From Limnomonas spitsbergensis (taxonomy: Eukaryota; Chlorophyta; Chlorophyceae; Chlamydomonadales): a DNA stretch of 64,000 nt. Location: contig JAYJMM010000036.1 of the NCBI GenBank assembly GCA_037349105.1, positions 4,500,001 to 4,564,000 of the forward strand. Direction: 5' to 3'. A program made the translations under genes and the position numbers. The notes below the pieces were generated by a model that worked only from the letters and a program-made list of their open reading frames with translations, was not told where the DNA came from and did no database searches. This document shows positions 42,958 to 53,379 of this stretch, piece after piece; within the stretch, counting starts at the first letter, position 1, and each line of letters begins with the position of its first letter.

Positions 42958-45900
42958 CACTTAAAACGCAAGGTGCCCACGCTATTGGGGCAGCAGCACT
43001 TTAAGGAAAACGCAAGGTGCCCACGCTTTTGGGGCAGCAGCACTTTAAGGAAACGCAAGGTGCCCACGCTTTTGGGGCATCAGCACGTTAAGGAAAACGC
43101 AAGGTGCCCACGCTACTGGGGCAGCAGCACTTTAAGGAAAACGCAAGGTGCCCACGCTATTGGGGCATCAGCACTTTAAGGAAAACGCAAGGTGCCCACG
43201 CTATTGGGGCATCAGCACTTTAAGGAAAACGCAAGGTGCCCACGCTATTGGGGCATCAGCACGTTAAGGAAAACGCAAGGTGCCCACGCTACTGGGGCAG
43301 CAGCACTTAAAGGAAAACGCAAGGTGCCCACGCTATTGGGGCAGCAGCACTTAAAGGAAAACGCAAGGTGCCCACGCTTTTGGGGCAGCAGCACTTAAAG
43401 GAAAACGCAAGGTGCCCACGCTACTGGGGCAGCGGCACTTAAAGAAAAACGCAAGGTGCCCACGCTACTGGGGCAGCGGCACTTTGAGGAAAACGCAAGG
43501 TGCCCACGCTATTGGGGCATCAGCACTTCAAGAAAAACGCAAGGTGCCCACGCTACTGGGGCAGCGGCACTTTAAAGGAAAACGCAAGGTGCCCACGCTA
43601 TTGGGGCATCGGCACTTTAAGGAAAACGCAAGGTGCCCACGCTCTTGGGGCATCAGCACGTTAAGGAAAACGCAAGGTGCCCACGCTATTGGGGCATCAG
43701 CACTTAAATGAAAACGCAAGGTGCCCACGCTATTGGGGCATCAGCACTTTAAGGAAAACGCAAGGTGCCCACGCTATTGGGGCAGCAACACTTGAAGGAA
43801 AACGCAAGGTGCCCACGCCATTGGGGCAGCAGCACTTTAAGGAAAACGCAAGGTGCCCACGCTATTGGGGCATCAGCACTTTAAGGAAAACGCAAGGTGC
43901 CCACGCTGTTGGGGCATCAGTACTTTAAGGAAAACGCAAGGTGCCCACGCTATTGGGGCAGCAGCACTTAAAGGGAAACGCAAGGTGCCCACGCTATTGG
44001 GGCATCAGCACTTAAATGAAAACGCAAGGTGCCCACGCTATTGGGGCATCAGCACTTTAAGGAAAACGCAAGGTGCCCACGCTATTGGGGCAGCAACACT
44101 TGAAGGAAAACGCAAGGTGCCCACGCCATTGGGGCAGCAGCACTTTAAGGAAAACGCAAGGTGCCCACGCTATTGGGGTATCAGCACTTAAAGGAAAACG
44201 CAAGGTGCCCACGCTGTTGGGGCATCAGCACTTTAAGGAAAACGCAAGGTGCCCACGCTATTGGGGCAGCAGCACTTAAAGGGAAACGCAAGGTGCCCAC
44301 CTACTGGGGCAGCAACACTTTAAGGAAAACGCAAGGTGCCCACGCTATTGGGGCAGCAACACTCTAAGGAAAACGCAAGGTGCCCACGCTATTGTGGCAA
44401 CAGCACATTAAGGAAAACGCAAGGTGCCCACGCCATTGGGGCATCAGCACTTTAAGGAAAACGCAAGGTGCCCACGCTACGCTATTGGGGCAGCAACACT
44501 TTAAGGAAAACGCAAGGTGCCCACGCCATTGGGGCATCAGCACTTTAAGGAAAACGCAAGGTGCCCACGCTAATGGGGCAGCAGCACTTAAAGGAAAACG
44601 CAAGGTGCCCACGCTACGCTATTGGGGCAGCAACACTTTAAGGAAAACGCAAGGTGCCCACGCCATTGGGGCATCAGCACTTTAAGGAAAACGCAAGGTG
44701 CCCACGCCATTGGGGCATCAGCACTTTAAGGAAAACGCAAGGTGCCCACGCCATTGGGGCATCAGCACTTATAGGAAAACGCAAGGTGCCCACGCTATTG
44801 GGGCATCAGCACTTATAGGAAAACGCAAGGTGCCCACGCTATTGGGGCAGCAACACTTGAAGGAAAACGCAAGGTGCCCACGCTAATGGGGCAGCAGCAC
44901 TTTAAGGAAAACGCAAGGTGCCCACGCCATTGGGGCAGCAGCACTTTAAGGAAAACGCAAGGTGCCCACGCTTTTGGGGCAGCAACACTTGAAGGAAAAC
45001 GCAAGGTGCCCACGCTAATGGGGCATCAGCACTTATAGGAAAACGCAAGGTGCCCACGCCATTGGGGCATCAGCACTTTAAGGAAAACGCAAGGTGCCCA
45101 CGCCATTTGGGCATCAGCACTTTAAGGAAAACGCAAGGTGCCCACGCCATTGGGGCATCAGCACTTATAGGAAAACGCAAGGTGCCCACGCTATTGGGGC
45201 ATCAGCACTTATAGGAAAACGCAAGGTGCCCACGCTATTGGGGCAGCAACACTTGAAGGAAAACGCAAGGTGCCCACGCTAATGGGGCAGCAACACTTGA
45301 AGGAAAACGCAAGGTGCCCACGCCATTGGGGCAGCAGCACTTAAAGGAAAACGCAAGGTGCCCACGCTATTGGGGCATCAGCACTTTAAGGAAAACGCAA
45401 GGTGCCCACGCTGTTGGGGCATCAGCACTTTAAGGAAAACGCAAGGTGCCCACGCTATTGGGGCAGCAGCACTTAAAGGAAAACGCAAGGTGCCCACGCT
45501 ATTGGGGCATCAGCACTTAAATGAAAACGCAAGGTGCCCACGCTATTGGGGCATCAGCACTTTAAGGAAAACGCAAGGTGCCCACGCTATTGGGGCAGCA
45601 ACACTTGAAGGAAAACGCAAGGTGCCCACGCCATTGGGGCAGCAGCACTTTAAGGAAAACGCAAGGTGCCCACGCTATTGGGGCAGCAGCACTTTAAGGA
45701 AAACGCAAGGTGCCCACCTACTGGGGCAGCAACACTTTAAGGAAAACGCAAGGTGCCCACGCTATTGGGGCATCAGCACTTAAAGGAAAACGCAAGGTGC
45801 CCACGCTGTTGGGGCATCAGCACTTTAAGGAAAACGCAAGGTGCCCACGCTATTGGGGCAGCAGCACTTTAAGGAAAACGCAAGGTGCCCACCTACTGGG

Positions 45901-48900
45901 GCAGCAACACTTTAAGGAAAACGCAAGGTGCCCACGCTATTGGGGCAGCAACACTCTAAGGAAAACGCAAGGTGCCCACGCTATTGTGGCAACAGCACAT
46001 TAAGGAAAACGCAAGGTGCCCACGCCATTGGGGCATCAGCACTTTAAGGAAAACGCAAGGTGCCCACGCTACGCTATTGGGGCAGCAACACTTTAAGGAA
46101 AACGCAAGGTGCCCACGCCATTGGGGCATCAGCACTTTAAGGAAAACGCAAGGTGCCCACGCTAATGGGGCAGCAGCACTTAAAGGAAAACGCAAGGTGC
46201 CCACGCTACGCTATTGGGGCAGCAACACTTTAAGGAAAACGCAAGGTGCCCACGCCATTGGGGCATCAGCACTTTAAGGAAAACGCAAGGTGCCCACGCC
46301 ATTGGGGCATCAGCACTTTAAGGAAAACGCAAGGTGCCCACGCCATTGGGGCATCAGCACTTATAGGAAAACGCAAGGTGCCCACGCAATTGGGGCATCA
46401 GCACTTATAGGAAAACGCAAGGTGCCCACGCTATTGGGGCAGCAACACTTGAAGGAAAACGCAAGGTGCCCACGCTAATGGGGCAGCAGCACTTTAAGGA
46501 AAACGCAAGGTGCCCACGCCATTGGGGCAGCAGCACTTTAAGGAAAACGCAAGGTGCCCACGCTTTTGGGGCAGCAACACTTGAAGGAAAACGCAAGGTG
46601 CCCACGCTAATGGGGCATCAGCACTTATAGGAAAACGCAAGGTGCCCACGCCATTGGGGCATCAGCACTTTAAGGAAAACGCAAGGTGCCCACGCCATTT
46701 GGGCATCAGCACTTTAAGGAAAACGCAAGGTGCCCACGCCATTGGGGCATCAGCACTTATAGGAAAACGCAAGGTGCCCACGCTATTGGGGCATCAGCAC
46801 TTATAGGAAAACGCAAGGTGCCCACGCTATTGGGGCAGCAACACTTGAAGGAAAACGCAAGGTGCCCACGCTAATGGGGCAGCAGCACTTGAAGGAAAAC
46901 GCAAGGTGCCCACGCCATTGGGGCAGCAGCACTTTAAGGAAAACGCAAGGTGCCCACGCTATTGGGGCATCAGCACTTAAAGGAAAACGCAAGGTGCCCA
47001 CGCTGTTGGGGCATCAGCACTTTAAGGAAAACGCAAGGTGCCCACGCTATTGGGGCAGCAGCACTTAAAGGAAAACGCAAGGTGCCCACGCTATTGGGGC
47101 ATCAGCACTTAAATGAAAACGCAAGGTGCCCACGCTATTGGGGCATCAGCACTTTAAGGAAAACGCAAGGTGCCCACGCTATTGGGGCAGCAACACTTGA
47201 AGGAAAACGCAAGGTGCCCACGCCATTGGGGCAGCAGCACTTTAAGGAAAACGCAAGGTGCCCACGCTATTGGGGCAGCAGCACTTTAAGGAAAACGCAA
47301 GGTGCCCACCTACTGGGGCAGCAACACTTTAAGGAAAACGCAAGGTGCCCACGCTATTGGGGCAGCAACACTCTAAGGAAAACGCAAGGTGCCCACGCTA
47401 TTGTGGCAACAGCACATTAAGGAAAACGCAAGGTGCCCACGCCATTGGGGCATCAGCACTTTAAGGAAAACGCAAGGTGCCCACGCTACGCTATTGGGGC
47501 AGCAACACTTTAAGGAAAACGCAAGGTGCCCACGCCATTGGGGCATCAGCACTTTAAGGAAAACGCAAGGTGCCCACGCTAATGGGGCAGCAGCACTTAA
47601 AGGAAAACGCAAGGTGCCCACGCTACGCTATTGGGGCAGCAACACTTTAAGGAAAACGCAAGGTGCCCACGCCATTGGGGCATCAGCACTTTAAGGAAAA
47701 CGCAAGGTGCCCACGCCATTGGGGCATCAGCACTTTAAGGAAAACGCAAGGTGCCCACGCCATTGGGGCATCAGCACTTATAGGAAAACGCAAGGTGCCC
47801 ACGCTATTGGGGCATCAGCACTTATAGGAAAACGCAAGGTGCCCACGCTATTGGGGCAGCAACACTTGAAGGAAAACGCAAGGTGCCCACGCTAATGGGG
47901 CAGCAGCACTTTAAGGAAAACGCAAGGTGCCCACGCCATTGGGGCAGCAGCACTTAAAGGAAAATGCAAAGTGCCCACGCGTTTGGGGCAGCAACACTTG
48001 AAGGAAAACGCAAGGTGCCCACGCTAATGGGGCATCAGCACTTATAGGAAAACGCAAGGTGCCCACGCCATTGGGGCAGCAGCACTTAAAGGAAAACGCA
48101 AGGTGCCCACGCCATTGGGGCAGCAGCACTTTAAGGAAAACGCAAGGTGCCCACGCTATTGGGGCATCAGCACTTTAAGGAAAACGCAAGGTGCCCACGC
48201 TATTGGGGCAGCAACACTTTAAGGAAAACGCAAGGTGCCCACGCCATTGGGGCAGCAGCACTTTAAGGAAAACGCAAGGTGCCCACGCTACGCTATTGGG
48301 GAATCAGCAATTTAAGGAAAACGCAAGGTGCCCACGCCATTGGGGCAGCAGCACTTAAAGGAAAACGCAAGGTGCCCACGCTATTGGGGCAGCGGCACTT
48401 TAAGGAAAACGCAAGGTGCCCACGCTATTGGGGCAGCGGCACTTTAAGGAAAACGCAAGGTGCCCACGCTATTGGGGCAGCGGCACTTTAAGGAAAACGC
48501 AAGGTGCCCACGCTACTGGGGCAGCGGCACTTTAAGGAAAACGCAAGGTGCCCACGCTTTTGGGGCAGCGGCACTTATAGGAAAACGCAAGGGGCCCACG
48601 CTATTGGGGCATCAACACTTTAAGGAAAACGCAAGGTGCCCACGCTAATGGGGCAGCAGCACTTTAAGGAAAACGCAAGGTGCCCACGCTATTGGGGCAT
48701 CAGCACTTTAAGGAAAACGCAAGGTGCCCACGCTATTGGGGCAGCAACACTCTAAGGAAAACGCAAGGTGCCCACGCTATTGGGGCAGCAGCACTTAAAG
48801 GAAAACGCAAGGTGCCCACGCTACTGGGGCAGCGGCACTTAAAGGAAAACGCAAGGTGCCCACGCTATTGGGGCAGCGGCACTTTAAGGAAAACGCAAGG

Positions 48901-49740
48901 TGCCCACGCTATTGGGGCATCAACACTTTAAGGAAAACGCAAGGTGCCCACGTCATTGGGGCAGCAACACTTTAAGGAAAACGCAAGGTGCCCACGCCAT
49001 TGGGGCATCAGCACTTTAAGGAAAACGCAAGGTGCCCACGCCATTGGGGCAGCAGCACTTTAAGGAAAACGCAAGGTGCCCACGCTATTGGGGCATCAGC
49101 ACTTTAAGGAAAACGCAAGGTGCCCACGCCATTGGGGCAGCAGCACTTGAAGGAAAACGCAAGGTGCCCACGCTACTGGGGCAGCGGCACTTGAAGGAAA
49201 ACGCAAGGTGCCCACGCTATTGGGGCATCAACACTTTAAGGAAAACGCAAGGTGCCCACGCCATTGGGGCAGCAACACTTTAAGGAAAACGCAAGGTGCC
49301 CACGCCATTGGGGCAGCAACACTTTAAGGAAAACGCAAGGTGCCCACGCTATTGGGGCATCAGCACTTTAAGGAAAACGCAAGGTGCCCACGCCATTGGG
49401 GCAGCAGCACTTTAAGGAAAACGCAAGGTGCCCACGCTATTGGGGCAGCAACACTTTAAGGAAAACGCAAGGTGCCCACGCTATTGGGGCATCAGCACTT
49501 TAAGGAAAACGCAAGGTGCCCACGCCATTGGGGCAGCAGCACTTTAAGGAAAACGCAAGGTGCCCACGCTATTGGGGCAGCAACACTCTAAGGAAAACGC
49601 AAGGTGCCCATGCTATTGGGGCAGCAGCACTTAAAGGAAAACGCAAGGTGCCCACGCTTTGGGGGCATCAGCACTTTAAACGCAAGGTGCCCACGCTATT
49701 GGGGCAGCAGCACTTTAAACGCAAGGCGCCCACGCTATTG
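42958..49740. repeat. 44-bp minisatellite, about 150 copies, with higher-order structure
   Basis: Units contain AAGGAAAACGCAAGGTGCCC, ACGCTATTGGGGCAGCAGCA and CTTT, with variants (GCATCAGCAC, GCAACACTTGAAGG, CACGCCATTGG, a 49-bp form with CACGCTACGCTATTGG and a 42-bp form CACCTACTGG). Long blocks recur with the same variant order: 44380-44886, 45972-46478 and 47389-47895 are essentially identical (offsets 1592 and 1417 bp). All ORFs in it are periodic artefacts (period 44 residues). Confidence 0.97.
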
Positions 49741-49829
49741 CAATGCCCGGTGCGTACAAGCTAGCCTCCCACGCGGCAGAGAGTGCCAGGCAGCCGCGCC
49801 CCTTAGCAACTGGAGCAACTGCAGCTGGA

Positions 49830-50180
49830 GTAGTAGCGCATCATCCAGCAGAGAGTGACAGGATGCACCGCCACTCAGCGGCAAGAGCAGCAACAACGCA
49901 TCATGGGCATGCAGCAGAGAGTGACAGGCTGCACCGCCCCTCAGCAACAAGAGCAGCAACAGCTGCATCAGCAGCGCATCATGGGCATGCAGCAGAGAGG
50001 GACTGACAGGTTGCACCGCCCCTCAGCAGCAGGAGCAGCAGCAGCTGCAGCAGCAGCGCATGCAGCAGAGAGTGACAGGTTGCATCGCCACTCAGCAGCA
50101 GGAGAAGCAGCAGCGCATCATGGGCATGCAACAGAGAGCGACATGCTGCACCGCCCCTTCGCAACAGGAGCAGCAATGCC
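49830..50180 (+). repeat. Tandem repeat of about 70 bp, Gln/Met/Arg-rich in one frame
   Basis: About five units contain GCGCATCATGGGCATGCAGC, AGAGAGTGACAGG and CACCGCC(C/A)CTCAGCA. One frame reads QQRIMGMQQRVTGCTAP, another AAESDRLHRHSAAGAAA. Whether it is coding is unclear. Confidence 0.75.
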
Positions 50181-50830
50181 GCATGCGCATGAGCACACAT
50201 CGGCTGCACCTGCCTCACAGCACATGCACGCAACGGCAGCGGGGCCCAAGACGGTGGCCCGGGTTGCTGCTGCTGCTGGTAGCGGTGCCGGCCAGAGTCG
50301 CCATGCCACAGAAGGCGTCTTGGCCTCCAGCCTAGCTCTGATCGGGGACCAGCCTAGCTCTGATCGGCCTCCAGCCTAGCTCTGATCGGGGACCCACAGT
50401 GTTGACTTCACCCAATGGCTTGGAGCATATCGACATAGGTAGCGGAAGCAGTGGCGGCGGCGGTCGACAACACGGCGGCATGAAGGAGGCTGGACCCTCT
50501 GATGCATCAGTGGGAGGCTTGCGGGCGAGCAGCAATAGGGCGTCTGCCGCAGTGGCTCTGGCAGTGGGTGCGCACGGCGCGACCGTGGGCGGTGTTGACA
50601 GTGGCGGGTTGATGCACGGTGATGGACATGGATTGACTGCGGGCTCTGATGCGTCGTCCTATCACACCCATGTCCCCCATTTTCCTAGAGTGGTGTCATG
50701 ACGCGGGAGCGTCCGCCGATGCGCGCGGCTGCCGCGGTGGGCGGGCATGGTGCAGCCTTGAGGGGTATTGAAAGTGGCGCGTTGATAGGAGGTGATGATG
50801 GATTCACTGGTGGGTACATCCAAAATTGAC
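50180..50830 (+). other. Possible low-complexity coding tail
   Basis: Open frames encode Gly/Ala/Ser-rich sequence, including GATVGGVDSGGLMHGDGHG (about 50580-50640) and a diverged tandem copy GAALRGIESGALIGGDDG (about 50750-50805) in another frame. A 15-30 bp repeat, CCTAGCTCTGATCGG, occurs four times at 50330-50395, and GGTGGGTACATCCAAAAT twice at 50811-50851. It could be the 3' end of the IQ-motif gene; no splice model was found. Confidence 0.3.
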
Positions 50831-50950
50831 TGGTGGGTACATCCAAAATTTCCGCCCCTCACCTTGTGGCAGCTCTCTGGGTGGTGCGACAGGAAATTCA
50901 TGATACGCCATGTCTCATGCTGGTGGTCAGCCGATGCATCCCATTCAATG

Positions 50951-51097
50951 CTGTGCACTTGCGCCGTACTTTTTAAATTGTGTAAGTAATTACGGCCCAT
51001 TACTGGTATAAGTTGCTGAAATTTGCCTTGAAATTACGGAGACCGAATTCAGCTAGGTTATTCAGCCACCACAAGGACCGCAATCGGCACAGCACTG
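50951..51097 (+). mobile_element. MITE-like element E, copy 4
   Basis: Runs from ATGCTGTGCACTTGCGCCGT to AATCGGCACAGCACTGAT; the ends form a short inverted repeat (TGCTGTGC / GCACAGCA). The middle has TTGCCTTGAAATTACGGAGA. It immediately precedes the LINE fragment on the other strand. Confidence 0.75.
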
Positions 51098-51100
51098 ATC

Positions 51101-52480
51101 TCATTGCTTCCATGTACCTCTTATTACTTTAGTGGTGTCATGACTTATAATGCTTGCTATGTTGGACTCCTGACTCCCCACGGGAGTTATTTTATGATTT
51201 GAAGGCTTATCGAGTGACATGCTATTCTTGTGATGTTTTGCCCGTCGTCGCTTTGCCAAGGCCTGGAATGATTGTTTTGTACCGCTTGGTGTGCCAGGCG
51301 ATGGGTTTGCGTAACACCCAGGACAAAGATGGTGAGTGGACATCTGAAGGAGTTTGAGGAGAAAAGCCAAGCCTCTGGCCAGATCCAATGGACAAAGCAA
51401 AACTGCCATTGTTAATGCATTAATAGCATACCGGAAATTTCGAAAACGAAAAATATGTACGGTGACAGACCGACGCAATGGAGCAGGAACGTTAATGATT
51501 CTTCCACAGCCAAGAACAGCACCGGAGAACGCTTCCGTCATAAGACAGAGATGCCAAATGACGGCAATATTTCTGGTTAAAAACAAGTCCTTCAGATTTT
51601 ATATATTGACTGTCAAGGCATTGTGGCGACAAAAAATATGGAGAGCATCAAGAAGTTTGTGCAGATCATCCGGCCATTCAGCGAATAACACCAGATCATC
51701 AGCATATTAGTAAAACTCTGACCAAAGCATGTGAAAGACGGGCGCCACTATCAGGGCACTCACTTGCGACAAACTTCTCGAAACGGTCGATAAACATGCC
51801 AAACAATAGAGGGGACGACGGGTCTCCTTGTTTAACACCCATAAAGGAGGAGAAACTATCTCCCAGTTTACCACCAACCCGTACACGGATTTTTACATCC
51901 TGAGACATCTCCTTCAAACTTTCTAAAATCCGGCCGTGCACGCCCATGCTCTGTAAACTCCGCCACAATAAATCTCTGTCAATGCAGTCATATGCCTTCC
52001 AAAAATCAATGAGAGCAGCAAAAATCGTTTTTTTATCCGAATGGTATTTTTCAATAATGTGGTTAAGAATGAAAGCATTATCAGGTGTTCCCCGTCCATG
52101 CCGAAAACCTGCCTGGCCATCGGCTCTGACACCCTGACTTTCTGCCCAAGAATCAAGACGTTGCAATAAGACGAGGGAATATAATTTGGATGGGGCAGTT
52201 CCAACGGCAATACCCCTATCATCGTCTTTGATTGCAGGACTGCCCTTTGGCTTGGGTACCGGAACGAGTGCTCCGATGCCCCACTCCTTAGGGTAACCGT
52301 CTGCCAAAACTCTATTGAATGAAAACGTAATTTGATTTGCCAAAACATACTACCGCTTCTCTTGAGAAAAAGCTCCCCTAGGAGTTACAATAACCGCGTG
52401 TTTCAAAAACTCCATAGGGACACCATCAACACCCGCAGACTTTCCATTCACAGTCTTTTCCAAAGCTTTAAGCATGCTAC
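51101..52480 (-). pseudogene. LINE (non-LTR retrotransposon) reverse transcriptase, inactivated
   Basis: The minus strand encodes, in order, AGVDGVPMEFLKHA (about 52440), a TAG stop at 52350-52352, then ITFSFNRVLADGYPKEWGIG, LVPVPKPKG, AGFRHGRGTPDNAF, ALIDFWKAYDCIDRDLLW, MGVKQGDPSSPLLF and VRVLL. These are the conserved blocks of a non-LTR reverse transcriptase. The catalytic YADD is present (51692-51706) but one extra base just before it (near 51707) shifts the frame; after the shift YADDLVLFAEWPDDLHKLLD continues for 35 codons. Sequence down to about 51100 is a more decayed 3' part. With a stop and a frameshift it cannot make a full protein. It is flanked by intergenic sequence and transcribed opposite to the neighbouring genes. 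Confidence 0.85.
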
Positions 52481-53320
52481 AGCCTGCGCGCCGATATAAT
52501 AAAAATTTATCAGAGCATGAGAGACTGCATGGATAAAGTCAATGTCATCCCCATTTCGCTGGGATCCTCCAGCATCATCTGGATGCATGGGAAGAGAACA
52601 CCATGCAAGGCATGCGCTCCTTCAGCCACCTACATACCATCCCAGGAAGTGAGCTCCAAACCTGAACGTGCAGACCTCATAATCCATGCAATGATGCAAT
52701 GCATCGTGTGGATGAGGCGCACGATACTATACTTCACTACTTCTGGACCACTGACCAGCCAGTGAAATATAACCAGAATCGCTGCCACAAGCGGCCTAGT
52801 GTCGTGCCTGGCAGACATGGCCGCGCTCTTGAATGAGCTTGGGCGGTGCTCGCTGTGCATGGCCGCATGGACCTCAACAATGGGCCTCAACAATGAGCAA
52901 CTAACACGATGGCGGCCATGACCCATTTCATGAAGCTTTGACGCTAGTCGTCGGCTGCGCCACCGAGGCTTCTCCTAGGCTTGACCGTGATGAAACTGGA
53001 CTTTGAGAGAGCCTCTGAAATGGATGTGATCAAAGCAAGGTTTCTTTGAATCCTTAAATTCACTGAGATTTACTGATATTCTCACCCACAGTGCAGACCC
53101 ATGAACCCATCCACCCAGTGAACCTGCGGCGACGGGACCTGAGCAGATCGATCGTTGGATCGATGGGAGAGCATCCAATTATTCCGCAAGTATTCTTTAT
53201 TATTCGCCAGAATTACGCCGGCATCGAATCGAATATGTAGAACATCGAATCTGGAATCATCGCATTATTACGCACCCTGGTCATGCGTACCGTACGAGCA
53301 CAATCGTATCATTCCCTGGC
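52481..53320. other. Intergenic, upstream of the PhoD gene
   Basis: No gene recognised. Palindromic GATCGATCGTTGGATCGATG lies near 53145-53165 and ATCGAAT repeats (CATCGAATCGAATATG, CATCGAATCTGGAATCATCG) near 53222-53262, in the region expected to hold the promoter. Confidence 0.4.
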
Positions 53321-53327
53321 TATATAT
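53321..53327 (+). promoter_or_regulatory. TATA box of the PhoD gene
   Basis: TATATAT lies 59 bp before the ATG at 53380, in GGCTATATATTCGCATAG. Initiation about 30 bp downstream would give a 5' leader of about 30 bases. Confidence 0.55.
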
Positions 53328-53379
53328 TCGCATAGATCAGCTCTCAAGACATTGCCAAAGCATTCACCACGCCGTAAAA

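Noticed and set aside
42781..49858. Dozens of ORFs with ENARCPRYWG and KTQGAHAIG periods
   Set aside because: Translations of the 44-bp array in rotating frames; identical blocks recur with the higher-order repeat.
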